A stretch of DNA of 60,304 nucleotides from Bacteroidia bacterium (GCA_030427585.1 JAUIBW010000033.1:1-60304); one strand, 5' to 3'. Positions 34,802 to 44,722 are shown, counted from the first letter of the stretch. Notes: generated from the sequence alone by a model not told the origin. Numbers and translations: made by a program.

Positions 34802-36991
34802 TTAATTTTCTTTTTTATCTCTATGAGGTTTTCGATTATTACCTTTTGATTTATCACCTTCAGGTCTTGGAGGCCTTGGTAATAATGCTTTTCTAGATAC
34901 TTTTTCTTTACGAGTTCTAGAATCAATTCCAAAATATTTTACATCAAAGATGTCACCCATGTTTACAACATCGCTAACATTTTCTGTGCGTTCCCATGCC
35001 AGTTCTGAAACGTGAAGTAAAACTTCGTTACCAGGAGCTTCTGTATATTCTACTACAGCACCAAAATCTAACATTTTAATTACTTTCACTTCATATACAC
35101 TACCCACTACAGGTTTAAACGTAATAGCATCGATTTTTGCTAATACAGCATCAATCCCTTCCTGGCTTGTACCGAGAATCTCTACATTTCCTTCTTCGGT
35201 AACAGGATCTTCGTTAATAACAATGGTAGTTCCTGTTTCCTTTTGTAATTCCTGAATTACCTTACCTCCAGGACCAATTAAAGCACCAATATAATCCCCA
35301 GGAATTGTTCTGGTTACCATTTTTGGAGCATGAGCTTTTACATCTGCATTTGGTGTTGCAATAGTATCTGTTAATTTTCCTAGAATATGTATACGACCAT
35401 CGGCTGCTTGCTTTAATGCATTTACCAAAATCTCATAAGAAAGACCTTTTACTTTAATATCCATTTGGCAAGCCGTTATACCATCGGCAGTACCTGTAAC
35501 TTTAAAATCCATATCTCCCAAATGATCTTCATCACCTAAGATATCAGATAAAACAGCATATTTTCCTGTTTCGCTATCAGAAATTAATCCCATAGCAATA
35601 CCAGAAACTGGTTTTGTTAATTGTACACCGGCATCCATTAATGCCATAGTACCCGAACAAACCGTTGCCATAGAAGAAGAACCGTTAGATTCTAATACTT
35701 CTGATACCACACGCACAGTATATGGGCAATCAGCAGGAATCATTCCTTTTAAAGCACGTTGTGCCAGGTTACCATGTCCTATTTCTCTACGGGAAGTACC
35801 TCTAATTGGTCTTGCCTCACCGGTAGAGAAAGGAGGGAAGTTATAGTGAAGGTAAAATGTTTCTTCTCCTTCATAAGATGGCATATCAATTTGATTAGCT
35901 TCTCTAGAAGTTCCTAAAGTTACTGTTGCTAATGCTTGAGTTTCTCCTCTTGTAAAAATTGCAGAACCGTGAGTAGAAGGTAGATAATCCACTTCGCACC
36001 AGATTGGTCTAATCTCATCAGTTTTACGACCATCTAAACGTAGTCCTTCATTTAAGGTTAAATCACGAACAGCAGCTTTTTCTGCTTTAGCATAATATTT
36101 AGATACTAAATCTCCAAAATCTTCTAATTCTTCTTCAGAAAATGTAGCTACTATTTCCTCTTTTATTTCAGAAAAAGCCAAACCACGTTCTTTTTTAGAA
36201 GATCCTGCTTTTGCAACGGCATATACCTTATCATATGCCATATCGTGGATTTTCTTTGCTAAATCTTCATCTTCTCTTTCTGGATCGTACTCTCTAACCT
36301 CTTTTTTACCAAAGGCTTCTGCTAATTTAAGCTGAGCAGCACATTGTACTTTGATCGCTTCATGAGCAAATTTAATGGCTTCAACCATTTCCTCTTCAGA
36401 GATTTCATCCATCTCTCCTTCTACCATCATTACAGACTCTGCAGATGCACCAATTACCATATCTATATCAGATTCATCTAATTGCGCTCTGGTTGGATTA
36501 ATGATAAATTCACCATTTATTCTTCCTATACGAACTTCTGAAATAGCACATTCAAAAGGAAAATCAGATAACTGTATTGCTGCAGATGCTGCTAATCCTG
36601 CCATGGCATCTGGCATTACATCTTCATCATGTGACATTAACTGAATCATCACTTGAGTTTCTGCGTGATAATCTTTTGGGAATAATGGTCGCAATACACG
36701 ATCTACCAATCTCATAGTTAGTACTTCACCATCACTTGGTCTTGCTTCTCTTTTAAAGAAACCACCAGGATAACGACCAGACGCTGCAAATTTCTCTCTA
36801 TAATCTACCGTTAATGGTAAAAAATCTACATCACTTTGTTTGTAATTAGAGACAACTGTACATAATAACATACACTTGCCAGATTGCACAACAACAGAGC
36901 CATGAGCCTGTTTTGCTAATTTTCCGGTTTCGATAGAAATTTCTCTACCATCACCTAGGTCAATGACCTCTCTATAAACTTTTGGAATCAT
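34802..36991 (-). CDS. pnp: Polynucleotide phosphorylase
   Basis: This exoribonuclease degrades RNA 3' to 5' with phosphate, releasing nucleoside diphosphates, and can add tails in reverse. The 729-aa chain has the two RNase PH-like domains: the first includes [17 protein letters not shown], the second includes [19 protein letters not shown] and [20 protein letters not shown] domain ([15 protein letters not shown], about residue 570) and an S1 domain ([18 protein letters not shown]) follow, then a basic C-terminal tail. It follows rpsO on the same strand, a gene order shared with many bacteria. The long leader contains stem-loops and an inverted-repeat element. Confidence 0.97.
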   Translation of the reverse strand: MIPKVYREVIDLGDGREISIETGKLAKQAHGSVVVQSGKCMLLCTVVSNYKQSDVDFLPLTVDYREKFAASGRYPGGFFKREARPSDGEVLTMRLVDRVLRPLFPKDYHAETQVMIQLMSHDEDVMPDAMAGLAASAAIQLSDFPFECAISEVRIGRINGEFIINPTRAQLDESDIDMVIGASAESVMMVEGEMDEISEEEMVEAIKFAHEAIKVQCAAQLKLAEAFGKKEVREYDPEREDEDLAKKIHDMAYDKVYAVAKAGSSKKERGLAFSEIKEEIVATFSEEELEDFGDLVSKYYAKAEKAAVRDLTLNEGLRLDGRKTDEIRPIWCEVDYLPSTHGSAIFTRGETQALATVTLGTSREANQIDMPSYEGEETFYLHYNFPPFSTGEARPIRGTSRREIGHGNLAQRALKGMIPADCPYTVRVVSEVLESNGSSSMATVCSGTMALMDAGVQLTKPVSGIAMGLISDSETGKYAVLSDILGDEDHLGDMDFKVTGTADGITACQMDIKVKGLSYEILVNALKQAADGRIHILGKLTDTIATPNADVKAHAPKMVTRTIPGDYIGALIGPGGKVIQELQKETGTTIVINEDPVTEEGNVEILGTSQEGIDAVLAKIDAITFKPVVGSVYEVKVIKMLDFGAVVEYTEAPGNEVLLHVSELAWERTENVSDVVNMGDIFDVKYFGIDSRTRKEKVSRKALLPRPPRPEGDKSKGNNRKPHRDKKEN

Positions 36992-37060
36992 AATTTTTTT
37001 TGATTCTAACGTATCAGTATTATCATACAGATAGTCCTGATATGTAATTAAACATTGGTT

Positions 37061-37157
37061 TCCGTCTTACTCGGACGGACAAGGTTGTGTTGTTGTAGTA
37101 ATTGTGCGACCAATGAAAAACTAAGGCATGCATTTGTACTCTAGTGAAGTACAAATG
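37061..37157 (-). promoter_or_regulatory. Structured leader of pnp
   Basis: Two stem-loops lie between the repeat element and the pnp start: CATTTGTAC/GTACAAATG (37131-37157, perfect 9 bp) and CCGTC/GACGG (37062-37078). In E. coli the pnp leader is folded and cleaved by RNase III for autoregulation. A similar role here is only an inference. Confidence 0.45.
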
Positions 37158-37171
37158 TTTTTTAATTATTT

Positions 37172-37340
37172 AATGAAGCGATTTAAACTTTTTTCAATTC
37201 GCTATAAAAATGCTCTTTTTCACTCAATTTTTGTTTTTTTCTTACTTCGTAGCGCTGCTATGAAGTGCAAAAAAACACGTCAATTGATCAAAAAAATATC
37301 TATTTTTCGCTAGAATCAAAAAAGTTTAAATCACTTCAAT
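37172..37340. repeat. Long inverted-repeat element (family 2, full form)
   Basis: This 169-bp element has outer arms AATGAAGCGATTTAAAC and GTTTAAATCACTTCAAT, extended inward by T/A runs. An inner palindrome ACTTCGTAGC/GCTATGAAGT pairs at 9 of 10. The outer arms match the short element at 13816-13864. No protein is encoded. It fills most of the 379-bp rpsO-pnp gap 36992-37370. Confidence 0.65.
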
Positions 37341-37344
37341 ATAA

Positions 37345-37369
37345 AAAAAGAGGCACGCAGCCTCTTTTT
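37345..37369 (-). terminator. Terminator of rpsO
   Basis: AAAAAGAGGC pairs with GCCTCTTTTT, directly at the rpsO stop on the minus strand. Confidence 0.9.
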
Positions 37370-37370
37370 A

Positions 37371-37640
37371 TTACTTTCTTAATCCTAATTCTTTTACAAT
37401 TGCACGATATCTCATGATATCTTTCTTCTTAAGGTAATCAAGTAGATCTCTACGTTTACCTACCAGCTTCACCAAAGAACGCTCTGTATTATAATCTTTA
37501 CGGTTGTTTTTTAAGTGCTCGGTAAGATGAGTAATTCTGTACGTAAATAATGCAATTTGACCTTCTGCAGAACCACTGTCATTCTTTCCTTTACCGTGCT
37601 TTGCGAAGATTTCTTCTTTAACTTCTTTTGTTAAATACAT
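37371..37640 (-). CDS. rpsO: 30S ribosomal protein S15
   Basis: The 89-aa product starts MYLTKEVKEEIFAKHGKG and shows the S15 signature HLKNNRKDYNTERSLVKLVG and RRDLLDYLKKKD. It binds 16S rRNA early in 30S assembly. The in-frame start at 37697 was rejected because it lies upstream of the predicted transcription start (-7 box at 37695-37702), and the family begins at about this Met. The leader has a small hairpin AATAGC/GCTATT (37672-37688), a possible site for S15 autoregulation as known in other bacteria. Confidence 0.96.
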   Translation of the reverse strand: MYLTKEVKEEIFAKHGKGKNDSGSAEGQIALFTYRITHLTEHLKNNRKDYNTERSLVKLVGKRRDLLDYLKKKDIMRYRAIVKELGLRK

Positions 37641-37694
37641 TCCAATATTATTTAAATGATTTTTATGTATCAATAGCTCTTTGCTATTAGCGTG

Positions 37695-37702
37695 CAAATA
37701 TA
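37695..37702 (-). promoter_or_regulatory. -7 box TATATTTG of rpsO
   Basis: A perfect TAnnTTTG on the minus strand. Transcription would begin near 37688, giving a leader of about 48 nt with one hairpin. Confidence 0.65.
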
Positions 37703-37805
37703 ATATTTTTTGAATTAGAAATACATTTTATATGGAAAAAGATATTACAATTAAACATTCAGCATAATATGTGATCTCAATATTGTAGCATTAGAATTAA
37801 ATATT

Positions 37806-38319
37806 ATGAAAAGTAACTTATCTAAATTTAGTTTAATCGTATTATTTTTTTTGATTTGGATGTACTCTAAGATGATACCGAAGATCAATTGGTAGTAATC
37901 TTTTACCCCCGAAGAAGAGGAAAATACTGTAAAAAGGCCAATACATCCTTTTTTACCAGATTTTTAGATCTAAAACAGGTAACCAGGTAAAAAACTAATG
38001 ATAATGCTCTGTATACAACGAATCTTGATTTAACGGTTACTTTTGCTAATGATATATAGGTAAACAGAAGAGGGTTAAAGGTTAGTGAATGGATTGAAGG
38101 CTTTTTTAATAATAACTGGGGAGATGATGTGTTCTTAATTACTGGTGTCTGGGAAACTAATTTCAGAAATGGAAACATAGTGCCACAATTACAACACCTT
38201 TACGGCGAGAAGTTAGTTGTAGATTTTTGGTGAGTGGTATTGTTGAGTTCAAAATATAGTGGTTCATTATAGATTATGGTAACGCAGCGTGCGATGATGT
38301 AGCTGTATTTTACCAATAA
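37806..38319 (+). pseudogene. Decayed secreted or lipoprotein gene
   Basis: The plus strand begins with a signal-like MKSNLSKFSLIVLFFLIW and then switches frame. One frame continues DDTEDQLVVIFYPRR to a stop; a later stretch reads NGNIVPQLQHLYGEKLVVDF. The end reads DYGNAACDDVAVF, which matches a DYGxGxCDxxA motif frequent at the ends of repeats in flavobacterial secreted proteins. At least two frame changes and several stops show it is dead. It lies between rpsO and accD, pointing the opposite way. Confidence 0.6.
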
Positions 38320-38372
38320 CAAAGAAGAACGTAAGATTCTACTATAATCTGTGAATTTTTGATGTGTGATTA

Positions 38373-38409
38373 TATAAAAGGGCTCGGCTTTAAGCCGAGC
38401 CCTTTTATA
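38373..38409 (-). terminator. Perfect palindromic terminator of accD
   Basis: ATAAAAGGGCTCGGCTT pairs fully with AAGCCGAGCCCTTTTAT around a single T. On the minus strand it follows the accD stop by about 20 bp. It would also stop transcripts from the pseudogene side. Confidence 0.9.
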
Positions 38410-38430
38410 TATAACTAGATATACTACACC

Positions 38431-39288
38431 TTAATTTGCTAAAGGACGATTTAGAATTAGATTTAGATATAGGTTGATCTTTTGTTTTAGTTGATGTCTT
38501 GGAGTTATAAAATCCAGAAAGCCATGTTCTTTTAAGAATTCGGCAGTTTGGAAACCTTCTGGTAACTCTTTTCCTGTAGTGTCTCTTACAATACGTGGGC
38601 CGGCAAAGCCAATTAATGCTCCGGGTTCTGCAATATTAATATCGCCTAACATAGCAAAAGAAGCTGTTGTCCCCCCGGTTGTAGGATCTGTACATAATGA
38701 TATATACGGTATTCCTGCATCTGCTAATTGAGCTAACTTGGCAGAGGTTTTTGCCAATTGCATTAGTGATAAGGCAGCTTCCATCATACGAGCACCTCCT
38801 GATTTGGAAATAATCATAAATGGAATTTTATGTTTTAAGGAATAATCTGCAGCTCTTGCGATTTTTTCACCTACAACACTACCCATAGAACCTCCAATAA
38901 AAGCAAAATCCATACATGCAATTACTAAATCATTGCCACAGGATTTTCCTACAGCTGTTCTTACTGCATCTTTTAAATTTGTTTTTTCTTGTGCGTCTTT
39001 AAGACGGTCAACATACTTCTTTTTGTCTTCAAATTTAAGAGGGTCTTTTGAGGTAACACCTTTATCAAGTTCTTTAAATTTATTATCATCAAATAGGATT
39101 TCAAAATATTCTTTACTCCCTATTCTTACATGGTATCCATCTTCTGGACTTACATAGAAGTTTTTTTCGAGTTGTTCTGCATCTACAATTTTTCCGGTTG
39201 GAGATTTGTACCAAAGCCCTTTAGGGACGTCCTTTTTGTCTTCGGTAGCAGTTTGTATACCTTTTTGTGTTCTCTTAAACCAAGCCAT
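38431..39288 (-). CDS. accD: Acetyl-CoA carboxylase carboxyltransferase beta subunit
   Basis: Part of the carboxyltransferase that moves CO2 from biotin to acetyl-CoA to make malonyl-CoA for fatty acid synthesis. The crotonase-like core is clear: [20 protein letters not shown], then [30 protein letters not shown] and [14 protein letters not shown]. At 285 aa the length is normal. The N-terminal zinc ribbon of typical AccD is present as a shape ([15 protein letters not shown], then [13 protein letters not shown]) but all four Cys are replaced by non-binding residues. It lies downstream of fbaA with a terminator between. Confidence 0.95.
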   Translation of the reverse strand: MAWFKRTQKGIQTATEDKKDVPKGLWYKSPTGKIVDAEQLEKNFYVSPEDGYHVRIGSKEYFEILFDDNKFKELDKGVTSKDPLKFEDKKKYVDRLKDAQEKTNLKDAVRTAVGKSCGNDLVIACMDFAFIGGSMGSVVGEKIARAADYSLKHKIPFMIISKSGGARMMEAALSLMQLAKTSAKLAQLADAGIPYISLCTDPTTGGTTASFAMLGDINIAEPGALIGFAGPRIVRDTTGKELPEGFQTAEFLKEHGFLDFITPRHQLKQKINLYLNLILNRPLAN

Positions 39289-39306
39289 ATTATTATAATT
39301 AAAAAA

Positions 39307-39335
39307 AGCTGAAACTCCTTAAATGAGTTTCAGCT
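39307..39335 (-). terminator. Terminator of fbaA
   Basis: AGCTGAAACTC pairs with GAGTTTCAGCT and is followed by T residues on the minus strand. It ends only about 20 bp before the accD ATG, so some read-through into accD is plausible. Confidence 0.85.
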
Positions 39336-39350
39336 TAAGTTTTCAGTCTT

Positions 39351-40418
39351 CTATAATGTATTTACATTATTTAAATCCTCGAATGCCTTTTTAAGACGGT
39401 TCTTAAAGGTAATTTCTCCTTCTCGTAACCATTTTCTAGGATCGTAATACTTTTTGTTAGGTTCTTCAGATCCATCGGGATTACCAATTTGTGTCTTCAG
39501 GTACTCAATATTATTGGTCATATAATCGCGAATACCTTCATTAAATGCAAATTGCAGATCAGTATCAATATTCATTTTAATAACTCCGTATCCAATAGCC
39601 TCTCTTATTTCTTCTACAGTAGAGCCACTTCCTCCATGAAAAACAAAGTCGATGTGGTTATGTTCGACTCCGTATTTTTCTGAAACAAACTCTTGAGAGT
39701 TTTTAAGTATTTTAGGTGTTAATTTTACATTACCTGGTTTGTATACACCATGCACGTTACCAAAGGCTGCTGCTACAGTAAATTTATCACTTACTTTACT
39801 TAGTTCTTCATAGGCATAGGCAACTTCTTCTGGTTGGGTATATAGCTTAGAATCATCTACATCACTATTATCTACACCGTCTTCTTCGCCGCCAGTAATT
39901 CCTAACTCAATTTCTAAGGTCATACCCATTTTGCTCATACGAGCCAAATATGCTGCACAGATTTCGATGTTTTCTTCGATTGGTTCTTCAGATAAGTCAA
40001 TCATATGCGAGCTGTACAATGGTTTTCCGGTTTCTCTGTAAAATTCTTCTCCGGCATCTAATAGGCCGTCAATCCAGGGAAGTAGTTTTTTTGCACAGTG
40101 GTCAGTATGCAAAATTACAGGTACTCCATAGGCTTCAGCCATTAAATGTATATGTTTGGCACCTGCAACTGCTCCTGCTATTGCGGCTTTTTGATCTTCA
40201 TTAGAAAGGCCTTTTCCAGCATTAAACTGTGCCCCTCCATTAGAGAATTGAATAATTACAGGAGAATTTAAGGCAGCAGCAGTTTCTAAAACGGCATTAA
40301 TCGAATTAGAACCGATTACATTAACTGCAGGTAATGCAAAAGCTTTCTCTTTTGCATATTTAAAAATTGCCTGGACTTCGTCTCCTGTAGCAACTCCTGG
40401 TTTGATGTTGTGACTCAT
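39351..40418 (-). CDS. fbaA: Class II fructose-bisphosphate aldolase
   Basis: This zinc-dependent glycolytic enzyme splits fructose 1,6-bisphosphate into two triose phosphates. The metal site VILHTDHCAKKLLPW, the acidic LEIELGITGGEEDGVDN region and the phosphate loop VFHGGSGSTVEEI are all present, with MNIDTDLQFAF near the C-terminus. At 355 aa it matches the long class IIA type. A -7 box lies 26 bp upstream, and a terminator separates it from accD. Confidence 0.97.
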   Translation of the reverse strand: MSHNIKPGVATGDEVQAIFKYAKEKAFALPAVNVIGSNSINAVLETAAALNSPVIIQFSNGGAQFNAGKGLSNEDQKAAIAGAVAGAKHIHLMAEAYGVPVILHTDHCAKKLLPWIDGLLDAGEEFYRETGKPLYSSHMIDLSEEPIEENIEICAAYLARMSKMGMTLEIELGITGGEEDGVDNSDVDDSKLYTQPEEVAYAYEELSKVSDKFTVAAAFGNVHGVYKPGNVKLTPKILKNSQEFVSEKYGVEHNHIDFVFHGGSGSTVEEIREAIGYGVIKMNIDTDLQFAFNEGIRDYMTNNIEYLKTQIGNPDGSEEPNKKYYDPRKWLREGEITFKNRLKKAFEDLNNVNTL

Positions 40419-40443
40419 AATTTAGTTTTGGTTTATAAGGCTA

Positions 40444-40451
40444 CAAAAATA
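40444..40451 (-). promoter_or_regulatory. -7 box TATTTTTG of fbaA
   Basis: A perfect TAnnTTTG on the minus strand. Transcription would start about 20 nt before the ATG. No clear -33 TTG is seen. Confidence 0.6.
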
Positions 40452-40600
40452 GTAAAATTATACGGAAACCGATAGGATTAAAATAATCATTAAAACGTGT
40501 AGAGTTATGGCGGTTTTAATTATTATGATTATTGGTTTTTATAAAAATAAGATATGCGAATGTTTTATGTTCTAATTAAACTACCTGGGATATAGATGAG

Positions 40601-43195
40601 TTAAAAAGGATAATTAATTCCAAAATTATAAACAGCTTCAGAGAAGTTATATCCTTTAAACCATCGTTTATCCTGATCTCTGGCGGGATTAAAAGTTTTA
40701 AATCCAATATCAAGTCTTAAAACGAAGAAATTAAAATCATATCGAAACCCGAATCCGCTTCCTACAGTCATTTCTCGTATATCATCTAATTTTGAAAATG
40801 TAGCATCTTCTTCTTCTACATTATCCAGAACATTCCAAATGTTTCCGGCATCAATAAATAACGCTCCATGCAATGATCCTAGAATTTTGTATCGGTATTC
40901 TGCATTTAGCGCAATTTTCATATTGGCTTCATTAAATTCATCTCTTCCGCCGGTACTTCCTGGCCCCAGATCATATACCAACCACGCTCTATTGTCATTA
41001 GGTCCGCCACCAAAAAAACTTCGTGCAAAAGGAATACTATTAGAGTTGCCATAAGGAAGAGCAATTCCTCCAAACGCTCTAAAGGCAACTACATTTTTTC
41101 TTCCCAGATCCCAATGTTTTATATAATCTAGTTCTGTTTTTGCATATTGAGAAAATTCTACACCAAATACCTCAAAACGTTTATTCGAATTTTCTTTTAA
41201 TCCCGATATTTTCGAAACAGCACTTAATACATTACCTGCTAATTCGATTTTAGCTCTAAATCTCGAGTAATTTTCATCATAAAGATTTTCTCTATTATTC
41301 TTTGTGTATGTATAACTCGACGCAAAAATTAAGTTGTCTTCGGTTAACCTTACTTTTCTTTCATTGATATTTCGAATCTCCTGTAATTGATCTGGTGTTA
41401 AATCGGGATTGGGTGTGGCGCTTAAGGATTGTGCTATAAAACCATTCGCTCCACTAGGTATGTGTAATACAGCATTTTCTATATTTGGAGTACCTGTATC
41501 TGGTTGAGAAAAGAATGGTGAATCTGCTTCAAGAACTCTTGTAGCAATATTATTTAACCTGTTAAATGAAGTGTTATAAATGTTAAAATAATTACTGGTG
41601 TTTAGATTTCTAACATATTGTATATTAACAAGGTCAAATTGATTGGTTAAGATATTGCTGGGTTTCCATCGATAATTAAATACTCCTGTAGCATTTTGTT
41701 TGTCAAGACCGATATTTTGCTGAACATTCATTCCGAAAATAAGATTAGTGGTCGGTGACATGTATTTTGGAATAATTTTATTGGTTCTAAGTGGAAAAAG
41801 TAGTTTTGGAAATGATAGTTTTACATCTGCTCCTACTTCTGATATATTAAAGAATTTTTGACCACCATCTACTGCATCACTAGAAGAACCAATACTTCCT
41901 CGGGCTGATATTTCTAAAATTTCGGCACCTCCAAAAACATTTCGTATTAAAAGAGATCCCCCGAAACCAATACCAAAAGCCTGAATATTTGAAGTCGATA
42001 CATCAAAATCGATATTTGTGCTGTATTTTTTTCTTGGAGTTAATAGAATACTAGCGATAAGATTTTCTCCAGAAGGATCGTTGGGATCAATCTCATAATT
42101 TATGTTAGGGTATTTAAATGTTCTTAAGTTGTTAATTTGATTATAAGTATTTGTACGGTCTTTATCTCTAAAGATTTCGCCAGGAGTGATAAGGACAGAA
42201 TTTGTAATTGCTTTGCGAGTATACTTTATTTTGTTATATCCATAAATGTTATACCCTTTGTAAAAAGTGCTATCCTTGGGTTTTTGATTTCGATTTTGAT
42301 AAGAATAATCGGTATAAATATTTACTTTACTTATTTTATGTACCTTAAAAGGAATTCTGGTAGTAGAATCGCCATAAGTAATAGAACGATTTTTTATAAG
42401 TAAGTTTAGATTTACCTTGTGACCTGTATTAATTGTATCGGCATCAAATTTTATAAATTCTTTTTCAAAGTGATAGAGCCCAGAGTTTCGGTATAATGAT
42501 GTTAATCTTTCTCTTTCTGCCTCTATATCCAGAGTTTTGTATTGTTTTCCTGAAACAATTGTAGATTTTTCAGTATTAATCTTATAAATCGAGTCTGCAA
42601 CTCTAGATTCTATTCTGGTATTAAGTGAATCAATAAAATAGGGTTGGTGTGGTTTTACATAATAATCTACCGTTGCGGTTTTATTATCTTTTGTATTAAT
42701 TTTATAATCTGCTTCAATATTAAACCAACCGTTATTCCAATAATAAGCTTGTAATCTTTTTATAGAGCGTTTTATTTTAGATTCGTCGATGATTGAGGGA
42801 GCTTCTCCTGTGCTTTTTATCCACTCATTAATACCCGATAGTCCTACGCCTAATCTGTCTACTTGTTTTTTTGAAAGGAACTTAGTGATTCTTTTTTTTC
42901 GTTTAGGCTTTCTGGTTAGCCAATCCTGGTATAAAGAATCTTGATTTATACTGGCAAGATTATATATATGAAGCCTAATTGGGATTCCTAATAGTTTAGT
43001 ATTTGGTTTTTGATATAATTGACCGTATAGTTTTGGGTTTTTAGTTTTAGCACTGTCTACATAAATTTGATTTTTTTTCAAAAGATATTCGTTCTCAGGA
43101 ACTCTCTTTACCGCATTACACGAAAATAAAAAGATGCTAGTTAAGGTAATTAATAATATTTTTGTCAGAAAGTGTTTCAACCTGTATTTATTCAT
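40601..43195 (-). CDS. tamL: TamL-type BamA-like outer membrane lipoprotein
   Basis: The 864-aa protein has a lipoprotein signal ending FLFSCNAVKRVPENEYLL. POTRA-like periplasmic domains follow (RSIKRLQAYYWNNGWFNIEA, about 130-340, with TPGEIFRDKDRTNTYNQI). The C-terminal 16-stranded Omp85 barrel has the conserved FFGGGPNDNRAW and ends in the aromatic NFGINYPF. TamL replaces TamA in Bacteroidota and works with TamB in building the outer membrane. The tamB gene is not in this window. The start lies 23 bp from the divergent methyltransferase gene. Confidence 0.93.
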   Translation of the reverse strand: MNKYRLKHFLTKILLITLTSIFLFSCNAVKRVPENEYLLKKNQIYVDSAKTKNPKLYGQLYQKPNTKLLGIPIRLHIYNLASINQDSLYQDWLTRKPKRKKRITKFLSKKQVDRLGVGLSGINEWIKSTGEAPSIIDESKIKRSIKRLQAYYWNNGWFNIEADYKINTKDNKTATVDYYVKPHQPYFIDSLNTRIESRVADSIYKINTEKSTIVSGKQYKTLDIEAERERLTSLYRNSGLYHFEKEFIKFDADTINTGHKVNLNLLIKNRSITYGDSTTRIPFKVHKISKVNIYTDYSYQNRNQKPKDSTFYKGYNIYGYNKIKYTRKAITNSVLITPGEIFRDKDRTNTYNQINNLRTFKYPNINYEIDPNDPSGENLIASILLTPRKKYSTNIDFDVSTSNIQAFGIGFGGSLLIRNVFGGAEILEISARGSIGSSSDAVDGGQKFFNISEVGADVKLSFPKLLFPLRTNKIIPKYMSPTTNLIFGMNVQQNIGLDKQNATGVFNYRWKPSNILTNQFDLVNIQYVRNLNTSNYFNIYNTSFNRLNNIATRVLEADSPFFSQPDTGTPNIENAVLHIPSGANGFIAQSLSATPNPDLTPDQLQEIRNINERKVRLTEDNLIFASSYTYTKNNRENLYDENYSRFRAKIELAGNVLSAVSKISGLKENSNKRFEVFGVEFSQYAKTELDYIKHWDLGRKNVVAFRAFGGIALPYGNSNSIPFARSFFGGGPNDNRAWLVYDLGPGSTGGRDEFNEANMKIALNAEYRYKILGSLHGALFIDAGNIWNVLDNVEEEDATFSKLDDIREMTVGSGFGFRYDFNFFVLRLDIGFKTFNPARDQDKRWFKGYNFSEAVYNFGINYPF

Positions 43196-43200
43196 TGATT

Positions 43201-43208
43201 CAAAAATA
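43201..43208 (-). promoter_or_regulatory. -7 box TATTTTTG of tamL
   Basis: A perfect TAnnTTTG on the minus strand lies 5 bp from the tamL ATG, so the mRNA would be leaderless or nearly so. An imperfect ACTATTTG (43209-43216) faces the other way for the divergent gene. Confidence 0.5.
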
Positions 43209-43218
43209 CACTATTTGT

Positions 43219-43950
43219 ATGGTTAGCAAAAACCAAAAGAAACTAATAAAGAGTTTACATCAAAAAAAATACCGAAAACAACATGGATTGTTTGTTGCAG
43301 AAGGTAAAAAAGTAATTAAAGAGTTACTTGCAGCTAATCTTAAACTTCATTCTCTTTTTACATTAGAGGCTGAAATCTTTGATGTTTCTACCGTATTAGA
43401 GTGTCGTGTTACAGAGGAGGAGTTAAAACAGATTAGTTTTTTAACTACTCCACAAGTTGCATTGGCAGTATTTTATATCCCAGAATTTAAAAAAACAAAC
43501 TCAAGTGGTTTAATTTTGGCATTAGATGATGTTAGAGACCCTGGTAATTTGGGAACTATAATTCGTCTTTGTGACTGGTTTGGGATACAGGATTTGGTGT
43601 GTTCTTTGCAAACTGTAGATTGTTATAACCCTAAGGTGATACAAGCTACAATGGGGTCTATTACGAGGATAAATATTAATTATGTGAATTTAAAGGATTT
43701 TTTAACTTTGAAAACACCAAATTTCAGGATTTTTGGCACTTTTATGAATGGAAACTCTATTTATACCGAGAAATTGCCCAAAGATGCTATTGTTATAATG
43801 GGTAATGAAGCAAATGGAATTTCTGAAGATATCCAAAACCTAATTGAAAATAGGATAACGATTCCGCAATTTGGAGTAAACCAAGAGACAGAAAGCCTTA
43901 ATGTTGCTACAGCAACAGCTATTGTACTTAGCGAATTTAGAAGATCTTAA
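43219..43950 (+). CDS. TrmH-family (SpoU) RNA 2'-O-methyltransferase
   Basis: The product from the Met at 43219 is 243 aa. A short N-terminal substrate-binding domain (SKNQKKLIKSLHQKKYR, then FVAEGKKVIKELL) is followed by a SPOUT domain with the knot motifs LALDDVRDPGNLGTIIRLCD, VIMGNEANGIS and IPQFGVNQETESLNVATA. It methylates a ribose in rRNA or tRNA using SAM; the target nucleotide cannot be told. A frame starting at 43162 runs into tamL and was rejected. It converges on porT. Confidence 0.92.
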   Translation: MVSKNQKKLIKSLHQKKYRKQHGLFVAEGKKVIKELLAANLKLHSLFTLEAEIFDVSTVLECRVTEEELKQISFLTTPQVALAVFYIPEFKKTNSSGLILALDDVRDPGNLGTIIRLCDWFGIQDLVCSLQTVDCYNPKVIQATMGSITRININYVNLKDFLTLKTPNFRIFGTFMNGNSIYTEKLPKDAIVIMGNEANGISEDIQNLIENRITIPQFGVNQETESLNVATATAIVLSEFRRS

Positions 43951-43960
43951 CTAAGTGAAA

Positions 43961-44668
43961 TTATTGAAACGTGAAATTTATAAAAATCCCTCTTGTCGAC
44001 ATTTTATCAATAGTAGAAGTGTAGGGGCTGTTAGGATCATTATCTTTTACCAATTCATCAGACATAGCAAATACTCCTCTTATAGATGGAGTAAATTTGA
44101 AATAGTATAAATATAAATCTATACCAAAACCAATTTCATAATAATTAGTATTGGTTTTCATTCTAAATTGCCCAGCACTATTATCATCGGGATTATCTTC
44201 GTTACTGGATAAATTTATAGAGGTAGAAACACCTCCAATAATAAAAGGCTTAATATTATTGATTCTTTTGGTCGATATTTTTAACAATAAGGGTACATGA
44301 ACATATGTTGATTTAACCTCTCGTACAGATTCAAAATCAGAAGTGAATTGAGTATTCAAAAACCTTAGATTTCGAGTGTTAAAAGTAACCATAGGTTCTA
44401 GTCTAAGATCAAAATAATCATTTAACCTCAGATTCCCTAAAAGGCCAACACTAAAACCTATAGATTCATCATGTACAATATCGGTTTCTGGCGCATCAGT
44501 TGTATAATCAAAATTAAAATCATAAAGGTTAAATCCAAGAATATAGCCATAACTGAATCTTGGCTTATCAAAGTTTTGAAGGTTTTGTACCTTTTCTTTA
44601 GAAAATAACTGTGCACTCATGTTTTGAGTACATGTTAAAACAACTATTAAGATAAATATTCTTTTCAT
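43961..44668 (-). CDS. porT: Type IX secretion protein PorT
   Basis: The 235-aa protein has a signal peptide (1-19, ending NMSAQ) and then an eight-stranded outer-membrane barrel with strands such as FSYGYILGFNLYDFNFDY and NYYEIGFGIDLYLYYF, ending in the aromatic GIFINFTFQ. PorT (SprT) is needed for T9SS secretion and gliding in Bacteroidota. In many flavobacteria it is next to the menaquinone methyltransferase, as it is here (54-bp gap, same strand). It fits the T9SS sorting domain seen in the protein at 55138-56697. Confidence 0.88.
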   Translation of the reverse strand: MKRIFILIVVLTCTQNMSAQLFSKEKVQNLQNFDKPRFSYGYILGFNLYDFNFDYTTDAPETDIVHDESIGFSVGLLGNLRLNDYFDLRLEPMVTFNTRNLRFLNTQFTSDFESVREVKSTYVHVPLLLKISTKRINNIKPFIIGGVSTSINLSSNEDNPDDNSAGQFRMKTNTNYYEIGFGIDLYLYYFKFTPSIRGVFAMSDELVKDNDPNSPYTSTIDKMSTRGIFINFTFQ

Positions 44669-44722
44669 CTAAATTAAAATTAACCTTTTAATGGTTTAAA
44701 ATCCTTGTTCGTTTCGGCACTG

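Noticed and set aside
37641..37697. N-terminal extension of S15
   Set aside because: It lies upstream of or at the predicted transcript start, and the family begins at MYLTKE.
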